From Mesorhizobium sp. NZP2298 (GTDB lineage Bacteria > Pseudomonadota > Alphaproteobacteria > Rhizobiales > Rhizobiaceae), in NCBI RefSeq assembly GCF_013170825.1, contig NZ_CP033365.1, positions 62,001 to 126,000 on the forward strand: a stretch of 64,000 nt of DNA, written 5' to 3'. A program made the translations under genes and the position numbers. Positions 7,855-17,782 of this stretch are shown piece by piece (position 1 is the first letter of the stretch; each line of letters opens with the position of its first letter). Below the pieces are notes generated by a model that was not told the DNA's origin, did no database searches, and worked only from the letters and a program-made list of their open reading frames with translations.

Positions 7855-9737
7855 TGGGGCGGCAATCGATGACGGCCCTGCCCCGCCGTGATTTTCTCGT
7901 GCTTGGCGTGGCGGCGGCGGCCGCCGCCTTGTCGCCCGCAAAGGCCTTCGCCGACATTGCGACCGGCACCAAGCTGCATGGCCTGTCCGCCTTTGGCGAC
8001 CTCAAATACGGACCGGATTTCACCCATTTCGACTATGTGAATGTCGACGCACCGCCCGGCGGAATTTTCAATTTCTCGCCGCCGAACTGGGGCTACAACC
8101 AGGACACACAAACCTTCAACACGATGAACTCCTTCGCCGACAAGGGCGATGCGCCGCCGCGCATGGAGATGTGTTTCGACGGGTTGATGGTGCGCGCACT
8201 CGACGAGCCCGACGCCGTTTACGGCCAGATCGCCGACGGCGTGACACTGTCGGAAGACCGCAACTCCTTCACTTTCTCGCTCCGCCCCGAGGCGCGCTTC
8301 CACGACGGCACGCCGCTGACCGCTCATGACGCCGCCTTCACCTTCAAGCTTTACAAGGACAAGGGCCATCCCGACCTGTCGTTGTCCCTGACGCACATGG
8401 TCGACGCCGTTGCTGCCGACGACCGCACGCTGCGGCTCACCTTCTCCGGCAAGCAATCGGCCCGCACCGTGCTCAACGTTGTGGAATTCCCCATCCTGTC
8501 GAAGGCCTTCTATGCGGCCAACCCTTTCGACTCTTCGCAGTTGAACCCGCCGCTCGGCTCCGGCGCCTACAAGGTCGGCCGGTTCTCGGCCGGCGCATGG
8601 ATCGAATATGATCGGGTCGCGGACTATTGGGGCCGTGATCTGCCGGTCAATCGCGGCCAGAACAATTTCGACCGTATCCGCATCGAATTCTACCAGAACC
8701 GCACCGCCGGCTTCGAAGCCTTCAAGAAGGGCGAAATCACCTACCGCGAGGAATTCACCTCGCGCGTCTGGGCGACCGCCTACGACTTCCCCGCGCTGAC
8801 CGCCGGCAAGGTGGTCAAGCACGAATTCCCCGCCGAGAAGCGGCCGACCATGCAGGGAACGGCGCTCAACCAGCGACGCGAACAGTTTCGCGACGCTCGC
8901 GTGCGCCAGGCGATCGCGCTCTGCTTCGATTTCGAATGGACGCGGCGCAATTTCTTCTACGGCTCCTACGAGCGCTCGCAATCCTGCTTCGAGAAATCGG
9001 ATTTTCGCGCCGAAGGTGTGCCATCAACACAAGAGCTGGCGCTGCTGGAGCGGCTGCGAAGCCAGGTGCCGGCGGAGGTCTTCGGCCAGGCCGTGGCCCA
9101 GCCGGCATCCGACGGTTCCGGTCGCGACCGCAAGCTGCTTGGCCAGGCGGCAAAGCTTCTGGCCGCAGCCGGCTGGAAACGGTCGGGCGATTTCGTCGTC
9201 AACGGCAAAGGCGGCCGGCTTTCGGCCGAATTCATGGTCGACGACGACACTTTCGTGCAGGTCTATTCGCCCTGGGTCGCCAACATGAAGGCGATCGGCA
9301 TCGATGCCACGATCCGGCTGGTGGATTCGGCCCAATACCAGGCCAGGCAGGCGACCTTCGATTTCGATCTGCTGTCAGCTGCTTTCTCGTTCAGCGCGAC
9401 ACCGACACGCGACGATCTCGAAGGCTTCTTCCATTCCAGGACGGCCAACCTCTCCGGTTCGCGCAATCTGCCGGGCACCTCAGACCCCGCGATCGATGCG
9501 CTGATCGACACGGTGGGCGCGGCAAAAGACCGTGAAAGCCTGACGGTCGCGATGCGAGCGCTCGACCGGGTCTTGCGCGCGCGGTGCGATTGGATTCCAA
9601 GTTGGTTCCTGGCGAATCACCGAAGCGCCTATTGGGACATGTTCGGCTTTCCCGAGCAAAAGCCCGATTTCGGCTTTCCGGTCGAAACGCTGTGGTGGTT
9701 CGATAAGGGCAAGGCGGCAAAAATTGGCAAAGGCTGA
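7854..9737 (+). CDS. yejA: Peptide ABC transporter substrate-binding protein, YejA2-like (Tat-exported)
   Basis: This is a second YejA paralogue of about 627 residues. It differs from the first in carrying a twin-arginine signal (LPRRDFLVLGVAAAAAALSP ending at AFA), so it is probably exported folded. The FDYVNVDAPPGG opening parallels YDYVNPNAPKGG of its neighbour. The ATG at 7854 overlaps the upstream TGA; an alternative is ATG 7869, five codons in. Two receptors feeding one permease pair would widen the peptide range. The frame runs open further upstream inside yejA1, which I discount. Confidence 0.9.
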   Translation: MGRQSMTALPRRDFLVLGVAAAAAALSPAKAFADIATGTKLHGLSAFGDLKYGPDFTHFDYVNVDAPPGGIFNFSPPNWGYNQDTQTFNTMNSFADKGDAPPRMEMCFDGLMVRALDEPDAVYGQIADGVTLSEDRNSFTFSLRPEARFHDGTPLTAHDAAFTFKLYKDKGHPDLSLSLTHMVDAVAADDRTLRLTFSGKQSARTVLNVVEFPILSKAFYAANPFDSSQLNPPLGSGAYKVGRFSAGAWIEYDRVADYWGRDLPVNRGQNNFDRIRIEFYQNRTAGFEAFKKGEITYREEFTSRVWATAYDFPALTAGKVVKHEFPAEKRPTMQGTALNQRREQFRDARVRQAIALCFDFEWTRRNFFYGSYERSQSCFEKSDFRAEGVPSTQELALLERLRSQVPAEVFGQAVAQPASDGSGRDRKLLGQAAKLLAAAGWKRSGDFVVNGKGGRLSAEFMVDDDTFVQVYSPWVANMKAIGIDATIRLVDSAQYQARQATFDFDLLSAAFSFSATPTRDDLEGFFHSRTANLSGSRNLPGTSDPAIDALIDTVGAAKDRESLTVAMRALDRVLRARCDWIPSWFLANHRSAYWDMFGFPEQKPDFGFPVETLWWFDKGKAAKIGKG

Positions 9738-9767
9738 GATGTTGGTCCGCAGAGGGCAGGAAGCCTG

Positions 9768-10862
9768 ATGGGCGCCTATATACTGCGCCGCATCCTTTTG
9801 ATGATCCCGACCCTGTTCGGCATCATGGCGATCTCCTTCGCCGTCATCCAGTTCGCGCCGGGCGGACCGGTCGAGCAGGTCATCGCCAAGCTGACCAATC
9901 AAGGCGGCAGCGACCGCCTCGGCGGTGGCGGCGGCGATGCGGGCGGCTCCAACTTCGACGCCGCCGGCGACGTCAGCTCGAAATATCGCGGCGCGCAGGG
10001 GCTCGATCCGGAATTCATCAAGAAGCTGGAGAAGCAGTTCGGCTTCGACAAGCCGCCGCTCGAGCGCTTCGGCATGATGCTGTGGAACTATGCCCGCTTC
10101 GATTTCGGCAACAGCTACTTCCGCGACATCTCGGTGCTCGACCTGATCCTGGAAAAGATGCCGGTGTCGATCTCGATCGGGCTCTGGATCACGCTTCTGT
10201 CCTATCTGATTTCCATCCCGCTCGGTATCCGCAAGGCGGTGAAGGATGGCTCGCCTTTCGACGTCTGGACCAGCGGCATCGTCATCGTCGGCTATGCCAT
10301 TCCCGGCTTCCTGTTCGGCATCATGTTGATGGTGCTGTTTGCCGGCGGCTCGTTCTGGGACTGGTTTCCGTTGCGCGGCATCGTCTCGGACAATTGGGAC
10401 CAGTTGTCCTGGCCGGCCAAGATCGCCGACTATCTCTGGCACATGACCTTGCCGCTGACGGCGCTGGTGCTGTCGGCCTTCGCCACCACCACGCTACTGA
10501 CCAAGAACTCGTTCCTGGAGGAGATCCGCAAGCAGTATGTGGTGACGGCGCGCGCCAAGGGCCTGTCGGAGCGGCAGGTGCTCTACGGCCATGTCTTCCG
10601 CAACGCCATGCTGATCGTCATCGCCGGCTTCCCCGGCGCCTTCATCTCGGCCTTCTTCACCGGTTCGCTGCTGATCGAGAACATCTTCTCGCTCGATGGC
10701 CTGGGACTGCTCGGCTTCCGGTCGGTGGTCGAGCGCGACTATCCCGTGGTGTTCGCCAATCTCTACATCTTCTCGCTTCTCGGCCTGTTCGTCGGATTGT
10801 TGTCCGACCTCATGTACACCTGGGTCGATCCGCGCATCGATTTCGAGCGGAGAGACATCTGA
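9768..10862 (+). CDS. yejB: Peptide ABC transporter permease, YejB-like
   Basis: This 364-residue inner-membrane protein begins [19 protein letters not shown], typical of DppB/YejB permeases, with a long periplasmic insertion after the first helix (Gly/Asp-rich, about residues 45-75) characteristic of YejB. The cytoplasmic EAA loop is recognisable around [26 protein letters not shown] precedes the ATG. Its stop overlaps the start of yejE. Confidence 0.93.
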   Translation: MGAYILRRILLMIPTLFGIMAISFAVIQFAPGGPVEQVIAKLTNQGGSDRLGGGGGDAGGSNFDAAGDVSSKYRGAQGLDPEFIKKLEKQFGFDKPPLERFGMMLWNYARFDFGNSYFRDISVLDLILEKMPVSISIGLWITLLSYLISIPLGIRKAVKDGSPFDVWTSGIVIVGYAIPGFLFGIMLMVLFAGGSFWDWFPLRGIVSDNWDQLSWPAKIADYLWHMTLPLTALVLSAFATTTLLTKNSFLEEIRKQYVVTARAKGLSERQVLYGHVFRNAMLIVIAGFPGAFISAFFTGSLLIENIFSLDGLGLLGFRSVVERDYPVVFANLYIFSLLGLFVGLLSDLMYTWVDPRIDFERRDI

Positions 10863-12007
10863 TGTCGGAGGCAAGCGTGACCGCCGGAGTGGTGCCGGAG
10901 CGGATGCCACGGCCATTCCTGTCGCCGCTCAACAAGCGCCGTCTGCAGAATTTCAAGGCCAACCGGCGCGGCTACTGGTCATTGTGGATTTTCCTCGTCC
11001 TGTTCGTACTGTCGCTGTTTGCCGAATTCATCGCCAACGACAAGCCGATCATCGCCTCCTACAAGGGCGAGATCCTGTTTCCGGTGCTGGTCGCCTACCC
11101 CGAGGAAAAGTTCGGCGGCTTCTATGCCGTCACCGATTATCGCGACCCGGTGATCCAGGACGAGATCAACGCCAATGGCTGGATGATCTGGCCACCGATC
11201 CGCTATTCCTACCAGACCGTCAACAACGCCATTCCGGAGGCCGCACCCGCCAGGCCGTCCTGGCAGTATGACGCCGCGAAGCGCTGCAACCAGTATCCGC
11301 AAGGGGCTGCCGACCCGGCCTGCATCGTCGGCAACTGGAACTGGCTCGGCACGGACGACCAGGCGCGCGACGTCCTGGCGCGGGTCATCTACGGCTTCCG
11401 TATTTCGGTGCTGTTCGGGCTGATCCTGACCGCGGGCTCGGCGCTGATCGGCGTCGGCGCCGGCGCCTTGCAGGGCTACTTCGGCGGCTGGACGGACCTG
11501 CTGTTCCAGCGCTTCATCGAAATCTGGTCGGCGATCCCGGTGCTCTATCTCTTGCTCATCGTCGCCGCGATCCTGCCGCCGGGCTTCTTCATCCTGCTCG
11601 GCCTGATGCTGTTGTTCTCCTGGGTGGCACTGGTCGGCGTGGTGCGGGCCGAGTTCCTGCGCGCCCGCAACTTCGAATATGTCAACGCCGCCCGCGCGCT
11701 CGGCGTGCCCAACCGAACCATCATGTTCCGGCATTTGTTACCCAACGCCATGGTGGCGACATTGACCTTCCTGCCCTTCCTGCTCTCAGGCTCGATCTCG
11801 ACGCTGACCTCGCTCGACTATCTCGGCTTCGGCCTGCCGCCAGGTTCCGCCTCGCTGGGCGAGTTGCTCAAGCAGGCGCAGCGCAACCTCAATGCGCCGT
11901 GGCTCGGCATTTCCGGCTTCGTCGTCATCTCGCTGATGCTGTCGCTGCTCGTCTTTGTCGGCGAGGCAACGCGCGACGCCTTCGATCCGCGCAAGACGTT
12001 CAAATGA
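10862..12007 (+). CDS. yejE: Peptide ABC transporter permease, YejE-like
   Basis: This 381-residue DppC/YejE-type permease has an N-terminal cytoplasmic segment (LNKRRLQNFKANRRGYWSLW), a first helix, a roughly 100-residue periplasmic region and five more helices. The EAA loop lies at AARALGVPNRTIMFRHLLPNA. The start ATG shares bases with the yejB stop (TGATG) and the end overlaps yejF (ATGA), so translation is coupled. The frame opens upstream inside yejB, but that part is spurious. Confidence 0.93.
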   Translation: MSEASVTAGVVPERMPRPFLSPLNKRRLQNFKANRRGYWSLWIFLVLFVLSLFAEFIANDKPIIASYKGEILFPVLVAYPEEKFGGFYAVTDYRDPVIQDEINANGWMIWPPIRYSYQTVNNAIPEAAPARPSWQYDAAKRCNQYPQGAADPACIVGNWNWLGTDDQARDVLARVIYGFRISVLFGLILTAGSALIGVGAGALQGYFGGWTDLLFQRFIEIWSAIPVLYLLLIVAAILPPGFFILLGLMLLFSWVALVGVVRAEFLRARNFEYVNAARALGVPNRTIMFRHLLPNAMVATLTFLPFLLSGSISTLTSLDYLGFGLPPGSASLGELLKQAQRNLNAPWLGISGFVVISLMLSLLVFVGEATRDAFDPRKTFK

Positions 12008-13635
12008 GCGAAGCGCCTTTGCTCAGCGTACAGGACCTCAGCGTCGCCTTCAGCCAAGGCGGCGGCCAGTCTGTCGCCGTCGACCACGTCTCCTTCGACA
12101 TCGCGAAGGGCGAGACAGTGGCGCTGGTCGGGGAATCCGGCTCCGGCAAGTCGGTCTCGGCGCTGTCCGTGCTGAAGCTCCTGCCTTACCCCAGCGCCAG
12201 CCACCCCTCGGGAAAAATCCTGTTCCGGGGCACCGACCTGCTGGCGATGACCGAGAAGCAGCTGCGCCAGGTGCGAGGCAACAAGATCACGATGATCTTC
12301 CAGGAGCCGATGACCTCGCTCAATCCGCTGCACACGATCGAGCATCAGATCGTCGAGATCCTGAAGCTGCATCAAGGCATGGCCGATCGCCCGGCCAGGG
12401 CGCGCACGCTGGAACTGCTGAACGAGGTCGGCATCCGCGACCCGCAAAAGCGCCTCGACGCCTATCCCCACCAGCTTTCGGGCGGCCAGCGCCAGCGCGT
12501 GATGATCGCCATGGCGCTGGCCAACGAACCGGAACTGCTGATCGCCGACGAGCCGACGACCGCGCTCGACGTCACCGTGCAGGCGCAGATCCTCGAACTG
12601 CTCGCCGGCTTGAAAAGCCGCAAAGGCATGTCGATGCTGTTCATCACCCACGATCTCGGCATCGTGCGCAAGATCGCCGACCGGGTCTGCGTGATGACCA
12701 AGGGCAAGATCGTCGAGACCGGACCGACCAAGGAGATCTTCGCCAACCCGCAGCACCCCTATACGCGGCACCTTCTGGCGGCCGAACCGAAAGGCAAGCC
12801 GCCGGCGGCCAATGCCGACGCCAAGCCGGTGATGACCGGCAAGGACATCAAGGTCTGGTTCCCGATCAAGCAAGGCTTCTTCCGCCGCACGGTCGACCAT
12901 GTGAAGGCGGTCGACGGCATCGATGTCACCGTGCGCGCCGGCCAGACGCTGGGCGTGGTCGGCGAATCCGGTTCGGGCAAGACCACGCTCGGCCTGGCGC
13001 TGGCGCGGATGATCTCGTCGACCGGGACCATCCAGTTCAACGGGCGCGACATCAACCAGCTCACCTTCAACGCCATGCGGCCGCTCAGGCGCGAATTGCA
13101 GATCGTCTTCCAGGATCCGTTCGGCTCGCTCAGCCCGCGCATGTCGATCGCCGAGATCATCGAGGAAGGGCTCAAGATCCACGAGCCGAAGCTGTCGCCC
13201 GATGAACGCGACGACAAGGTTGCGGACGTGCTGAAGGAGGTCGGCCTCGATCCGGCGACCCGCAACCGCTATCCGCACGAATTTTCCGGCGGCCAGCGCC
13301 AGCGTGTCGCCATCGCACGCGCCATGGTGCTCAACCCGCGCTTCGTCATGCTGGACGAGCCGACATCGGCGCTCGACATGAGCGTACAGGCGCAGGTCGT
13401 CGACCTCTTGCGCAATCTGCAGGCCAAGCACGACCTCGCCTATCTCTTCATCAGCCACGACCTCAAGGTCATCCGGGCGCTTGCCAACGATGTCATCGTC
13501 ATGCGCAATGGTCAGATCGTCGAAGCCGGCCCTTCCCAGCAGATTTTTGAAAATCCGCAAACCGACTATACTCGGGCGCTGATTTCGGCGGCCTTCAAGA
13601 TAGAGACGGCGCCAGTCGGCATCGTCAGTCAGTGA
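12004..13635 (+). CDS. yejF: Peptide ABC transporter ATP-binding protein, two-domain YejF-like
   Basis: This 543-residue protein is a fusion of two nucleotide-binding domains. Domain 1 has Walker A GESGSGKS, signature LSGGQRQR and Walker [13 protein letters not shown]; domain 2 has [17 protein letters not shown] and [12 protein letters not shown]. It energises the YejBE channel from the cytoplasm. The start overlaps the yejE stop (ATGA). It is the last gene of the yej operon. Confidence 0.95.
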   Translation: MSEAPLLSVQDLSVAFSQGGGQSVAVDHVSFDIAKGETVALVGESGSGKSVSALSVLKLLPYPSASHPSGKILFRGTDLLAMTEKQLRQVRGNKITMIFQEPMTSLNPLHTIEHQIVEILKLHQGMADRPARARTLELLNEVGIRDPQKRLDAYPHQLSGGQRQRVMIAMALANEPELLIADEPTTALDVTVQAQILELLAGLKSRKGMSMLFITHDLGIVRKIADRVCVMTKGKIVETGPTKEIFANPQHPYTRHLLAAEPKGKPPAANADAKPVMTGKDIKVWFPIKQGFFRRTVDHVKAVDGIDVTVRAGQTLGVVGESGSGKTTLGLALARMISSTGTIQFNGRDINQLTFNAMRPLRRELQIVFQDPFGSLSPRMSIAEIIEEGLKIHEPKLSPDERDDKVADVLKEVGLDPATRNRYPHEFSGGQRQRVAIARAMVLNPRFVMLDEPTSALDMSVQAQVVDLLRNLQAKHDLAYLFISHDLKVIRALANDVIVMRNGQIVEAGPSQQIFENPQTDYTRALISAAFKIETAPVGIVSQ

Positions 13636-13658
13636 TTAGAGGGACTAAACGAACAACG

Positions 13659-14600
13659 ATGGAAAAAGGCCGCATCCTGCTTGCCGTCACCGGCTTTCAC
13701 CCGCAGCGCTGGCGCGACCTGTTGTCGGCCGAGCGCGAGGTGGTTCTGGAGCCGGACGGCGCCAAGGATCCATCGATCACCTATGCGGTGGTGTGGAAGC
13801 AGAAGCCGAACCTGTTGTCGTCGCTGCCCAACCTGCGCGCCATCTTCTCGATCGGCGCCGGCGTCGACCATATTTTCGCCGATCCCGGCCTGCCCGACGT
13901 GCCGATCGTCAAGGTTGTCGCCGACAACCTCACGCAGTACATGACGGAATATGTCGTCTGGCGGGTGCTCGATCACCATCGCCACGGCCTGCTCTACCGG
14001 TCGCAGCAACCGAAGAAGATCTGGCACGAGGCGCAACAGAGGCCGGCCGGCGACATTTCCGTTGGCATTATGGGGCTCGGCAATCTCGGCCGCGCCGCGG
14101 CCTCGGCGCTTCTTTCGCTCGGCTTTGCCGTCAATGGCTGGTCGCGCAACGACCGGCCGATGCAGGGCGTCGCGACCTATTCCGGCGAGGCCGGCTTGAT
14201 CCCGTTCCTCAAGGCAACCGACATACTCGTCGTGCTCTTGCCGCTGACGCCCGACACGCAGGGCATCATCAATTATGGCGTTCTGAAGGAACTGCGCAAG
14301 CGCAACGGCCTTGGCGGCTCGGTGCTGATCAACGCCGGACGCGGCCGCCTGCAAAAGGACGCCGACATCGTGCGGGCGCTGGACGATGGCACGTTGAAGG
14401 AGGCGAGCCTCGACGTGTTCGAGGTCGAGCCGCTGCCGAAGACCAGCCCGCTATGGAGCCATCCGAAGGTGTTCGTGACGCCGCACGCCGCTGCGACCTC
14501 CGATCCGATGCACCTGGCGCCGATCATGCTGCGCCAGATGGATGCCTTCGAGCGCGGTGAAAAGCTCGACAACCTGGTGGACCGCAAGGCGGGATACTGA
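13659..14600 (+). CDS. Glyoxylate/hydroxypyruvate reductase A-like D-2-hydroxyacid dehydrogenase
   Basis: This 313-residue NAD(P)H-dependent 2-hydroxyacid dehydrogenase most resembles GhrA. It has the Rossmann motif GLGNLG (residues near 130), the catalytic Arg in NAGRGRLQ, Glu in FEVEPLP and His in TPHAAATS. GhrA enzymes reduce glyoxylate and hydroxypyruvate. ATG 13659 is preferred; a GTG at 13632 overlapping the yejF stop is possible. It follows yejF closely and may be read through from it. Confidence 0.85.
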   Translation: MEKGRILLAVTGFHPQRWRDLLSAEREVVLEPDGAKDPSITYAVVWKQKPNLLSSLPNLRAIFSIGAGVDHIFADPGLPDVPIVKVVADNLTQYMTEYVVWRVLDHHRHGLLYRSQQPKKIWHEAQQRPAGDISVGIMGLGNLGRAAASALLSLGFAVNGWSRNDRPMQGVATYSGEAGLIPFLKATDILVVLLPLTPDTQGIINYGVLKELRKRNGLGGSVLINAGRGRLQKDADIVRALDDGTLKEASLDVFEVEPLPKTSPLWSHPKVFVTPHAAATSDPMHLAPIMLRQMDAFERGEKLDNLVDRKAGY

Positions 14601-14617
14601 CCAGGTCCCTTACCTGG
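14601..14617. terminator. Hairpin between convergent genes
   Basis: A perfect CCAGGT-CCCTT-ACCTGG stem-loop begins right after the reductase stop and reaches into the end of the convergent P-loop gene. It lacks a T run, so any terminator role is tentative. Confidence 0.4.
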
Positions 14618-15137
14618 CCAGATCCCATTGCCTGAAGCATTGTTTGACTGCTCTCACGGACGATAGCTGCAGCTTTGGCAGGTCGAGCTCTTCGAACATC
14701 GCCTGGTATTTCTGGCGGTTTTTCGGCGTGGTCACGGCAATATGGTGGATCATGTCCCATTTGACGCTGTCGCGCCCGCCCTCCAAGGCACCGCGCCTGT
14801 TCGTCTCAAACCAGCTTCGCCTGAAATAGCGCAACAAACTTGCCGGCGTGGAGATATCCAAGAGGATCAGTCCCGTCGCCCGCCGTAAGCGTTGCGGCAT
14901 GCAAACGGAATAATTTCCGTCCATCACCCAGCGCTCACCGGCGATTGCGGCGTCGTGCAAGGCGATGAATTCGCTCTTTGGACGCGGCTCCCAGTCGGTG
15001 TTGGGCAGATGATGAAGCAGATCGAGGTGAACCGGCTCGAGGCCACGCTTGCGGGCAATTGCGTCGGCCAGGGTCGACTTGCCGCTGTTGGACGGCCCCA
15101 GAATGCAGATGCGGTCGCCAAGGTCCGAGAGTTTCAT
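14610..15137 (-). CDS. P-loop NTPase, adenylate-kinase/topology-modulation-like
   Basis: This 175-residue cytoplasmic protein has a Walker A motif near the N-terminus (GPSNSGKST) and the pattern HLDLLHHLPNTDWEPRP...WVMDGNYS seen in AAA-type, FlaR/topology-modulation-like small kinases. The middle RRATGLILLDIS strand would be Walker B-like. The substrate is unknown. It is encoded convergently to the GhrA-like gene. Confidence 0.75.
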   Translation of the reverse strand: MKLSDLGDRICILGPSNSGKSTLADAIARKRGLEPVHLDLLHHLPNTDWEPRPKSEFIALHDAAIAGERWVMDGNYSVCMPQRLRRATGLILLDISTPASLLRYFRRSWFETNRRGALEGGRDSVKWDMIHHIAVTTPKNRQKYQAMFEELDLPKLQLSSVRAVKQCFRQWDLAR

Positions 15138-15206
15138 CGATCGTACCCCTTAGGAGGACGCGACCTGCTGTCCGCGGCAAAGTCCGACCAATTGCTGTTT
15201 CGTACT

Positions 15207-15569
15207 TCAACTGGGCAGAGCGAACTTCTTCTTCTGATTGTCCGGCTTGCCGCAGTCGCGGCGGTCGATGGACCGGTTCATGGCGTCGATCTCGCCAGCC
15301 GCCTTGTCGCTGTCGCGCTGGGCTTTGGAGCGCATGTCGGGCGTGAACGGACCGAAACCCATCGCTGGATTGGAGAAGGTCGGCTTCACGGTCGTCGCAA
15401 GATTGTATTGCTGTGCCAACCCATTGCGCCGCGCCAGCAGCTGATCGCACGGCACGGTGTCGTATTGCAGGGAGGATTCTATGTTGGCGTCCTGCCGCTC
15501 GGACATCGAATTGCCGACGCAGCCGGCCGTTGCCAGGCAAGAGGCCAAGACCATCATGTTCCAGCGCAT
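15207..15569 (-). CDS. Small predicted lipoprotein
   Basis: This 120-residue protein of unknown function opens MRWNMMVLASCLATAGC, a short lipoprotein signal ending in a lipobox (ATAGC) with Cys17 for lipidation. It is predicted to be membrane-anchored in the periplasm. The rest is polar with two more Cys residues (in VPCDQLL and RRDCGKP) that might form a disulphide. An AGGAGGAG ribosome-binding site sits just before the ATG at 15569 and decides the start against a longer frame. Confidence 0.75.
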   Translation of the reverse strand: MRWNMMVLASCLATAGCVGNSMSERQDANIESSLQYDTVPCDQLLARRNGLAQQYNLATTVKPTFSNPAMGFGPFTPDMRSKAQRDSDKAAGEIDAMNRSIDRRDCGKPDNQKKKFALPS

Positions 15570-15701
15570 ATGATATGCTCCTCCTGATATCCCGCCCCTG
15601 ACGCGACCAGATCGCAAATATCAGTCGCGCACGCAAATCGGACTTTTTCGCAGCAGCGCAGAGCGGTGACGGGATTCAACCGCACAATGATCATGCACAC
15701 T

Positions 15702-16616
15702 TCAAGTGGCGTGAGCCTTCAGGGCCAAAACGACCAAGCCTTTGACGGGTTCGCGGCGATCCTGCCGAATGGTCGTTGGCTCCAGCGCCAGGATTGAAAG
15801 CCCGTTGGCCTCGAGTGTCCGCCTGACATAGCTGTCCGAATGGGCGTAGCGCCGCGAGGGCTGCAGCGCGAAGTCGCCGCTTGCAAGGCTCTCGACAGAG
15901 AAAGCAAACAGGCCGCCGTCGGCGAGCAGACCGGCGACCCTCTCGATCAGGCCTTCGAGTGCGCCGACATAGATCAGGACGTCGGCCGATGTCACCAGAT
16001 CGGGATTTTCGCCTGAGTGGGAAAAACCCTGCAGATCAGCCTTTGTCAGCGTGTCATAGATGCCTTTCGTCCGCGCCTTCTTCAGCATCCTGGCAGAGAT
16101 GTCGATCCCCTCCAGCCGGTCGACGATCGGCCTCAGCCTCTCGCCCATCAGCCCAGTGCCGCAGCCCAGGTCGAGCGCCAGACGGAAGCGGCCCGGCCTT
16201 GCCTTGCGAATCACCTGCTCGAGGACTTCGGGCAACCGGTAGTCGAGCTTGCCGACCAGCATCTCTTCGAATGTCTCGGCGTAGTGGTCGAACAGCGCTT
16301 CGACAAAGGCGCTGGGCGGCGCGCTGGAAACCGGGCGTTTGCCGATCAGCTGCAATTTGAGGGCCGCGCCCTGGCGATCGGCTGGATCCAGGTTCAGCGC
16401 CATCACCCAGGCCTGCGCCGCCAGGTCGAGCCTGCCTGATGCCTCCTGCATCTCGCCAAGGCGAAACCAGCCCATTGCCCATTGCGGCGTCAATTCCAAT
16501 GCGCCGAGCAGGAGTTCGGCCGCCGCCACGTGATCGCCGGAGGCAAAGAGCATCTCGGCATAGTCGGCACGGCGATCGGCGTTCAAATCGCCCGATGAGG
16601 TCTGCAACGGCTTCAT
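15702..16616 (-). CDS. TPR-containing class I SAM-dependent methyltransferase
   Basis: This protein of about 304 residues has an N-terminal TPR-like helical region (ADYAEMLFASGDHVAAAELL, then ALELTPQWAMGWFRLGEM) followed by a Rossmann methyltransferase domain with the SAM motif LALDLGCGTGLMGERL. Similar TPR-methyltransferase fusions are common in rhizobia, but the substrate is unknown. The start is unsure: ATG 16616 is used here, and ATG 16655 in the same frame is possible. It is divergent from the exonuclease gene. Confidence 0.8.
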   Translation of the reverse strand: MKPLQTSSGDLNADRRADYAEMLFASGDHVAAAELLLGALELTPQWAMGWFRLGEMQEASGRLDLAAQAWVMALNLDPADRQGAALKLQLIGKRPVSSAPPSAFVEALFDHYAETFEEMLVGKLDYRLPEVLEQVIRKARPGRFRLALDLGCGTGLMGERLRPIVDRLEGIDISARMLKKARTKGIYDTLTKADLQGFSHSGENPDLVTSADVLIYVGALEGLIERVAGLLADGGLFAFSVESLASGDFALQPSRRYAHSDSYVRRTLEANGLSILALEPTTIRQDRREPVKGLVVLALKAHAT

Positions 16617-16770
16617 GATGGCGGGTTCCGCCGGCGGAGGCAGCCGGGCCACCATCTCTGTAATGCAAAGGATGCGGAAGCTGAACCGAATTGAGCGTTC
16701 TTTGCCAGGAGAGTCAGCAGTCTCCGACGACAGGCTTCCCGCAGCGGAATTATATCCTATCTTGCAGACC

Positions 16771-17778
16771 ATGCGCGCCAGCGACCTGCTTCATCCCCGG
16801 CCAGAAGGCCTTTATTGCCCGCCGGGCGATTTCTTCATCGACCCGGTGCGGCCGGTGGGCCGGGCGCTGATCACCCACGGTCATTCCGACCATGCTCGTT
16901 CCGACCACCGCTCGGTGCTGGCGACGCAGCAGACGCTCGACATCATGGGGCTGCGCTATGGCGAGGGCTTTGCCAGCACCACGCAACCAGCCCGGCTCGG
17001 CGAGACGATCGTCCTCGACGGCGTCAGCGTCAGCTTCCATCCGGCCGGCCATGTGCTGGGCTCGGCACAGATATCGGTCGAACATCAGGGCATGCGTATC
17101 GTCGCTTCCGGCGACTACAAACGGCGAAAGGACGCGACCTGCGTGCCGTTCGAGCCAATCCGCTGCGACGTGTTCATCACCGAGGCGACCTTCGGCCTGC
17201 CGGTGTTTCGCCACCCGCCCGACACGGAAGAGATCGCCCGCCTGCTGAAATCGGCGGCGCAGTTTCCCGAACGCTCGCATCTGGTCGGCGCCTATGCGCT
17301 GGGGAAAGCGGAGCGGGTGATGCGGCTGTTGCGCGACGCCGGCTACGACAGGCCGCTCTATATCCATGGCGCACTGGCCAAGCTCAGCGAGTACTATCAA
17401 AGCCAGGGCATCGACCTCGGCATACTCGAACCGGCGACGGTGGAAGGCGGCAAAGGGGATTTCGCCGGCGCCATCGTGGTCGGCCCGCCATCGGCCTTCG
17501 CCGACCGCTGGGCGCGGCGTTTCCCCGATCCGATCTCGTGCTTCGCGTCCGGCTGGATGCGTATCCGCCAGCGCGCCAAGCAGGGCGGTGTCGAACTGCC
17601 GCTGATCATCTCGGACCATGCCGACTGGGACGAGCTCACCGCCACCATCAAGGAGACCGGCGCCGAGGAAATCTGGGTCACGCATGGCCGTGAGGAAGCA
17701 CTGGTGCGCTGGTGCGAACTCGAAGGCATTGCCGCCCGGCCATTGCATCTTGTGGGCTATGAGGACGAAGGCGATTGA
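16771..17778 (+). CDS. Ligase-associated DNA exonuclease (metallo-beta-lactamase/beta-CASP)
   Basis: This 335-residue metal-dependent nuclease has the HxHxDH motif (THGHSDHARSD), a second histidine motif (FHPAGHVLGSAQ), GDYKRR and a C-terminal SDHADWDEL/VTHGREE segment, all typical of the exonuclease encoded beside bacterial ATP-dependent DNA ligases. It probably processes DNA ends in repair with the adjoining ligase. ATG 16771 is chosen because homology begins at MRASDLLHPRPEGLYCPPGD; the frame is open upstream. Confidence 0.92.
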   Translation: MRASDLLHPRPEGLYCPPGDFFIDPVRPVGRALITHGHSDHARSDHRSVLATQQTLDIMGLRYGEGFASTTQPARLGETIVLDGVSVSFHPAGHVLGSAQISVEHQGMRIVASGDYKRRKDATCVPFEPIRCDVFITEATFGLPVFRHPPDTEEIARLLKSAAQFPERSHLVGAYALGKAERVMRLLRDAGYDRPLYIHGALAKLSEYYQSQGIDLGILEPATVEGGKGDFAGAIVVGPPSAFADRWARRFPDPISCFASGWMRIRQRAKQGGVELPLIISDHADWDELTATIKETGAEEIWVTHGREEALVRWCELEGIAARPLHLVGYEDEGD

Positions 17779-17782
17779 TGGC

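Noticed and set aside
11818..13560. Minus-strand ORF of 580 codons
   Set aside because: It is antisense to yejF, which has two complete nucleotide-binding domains.
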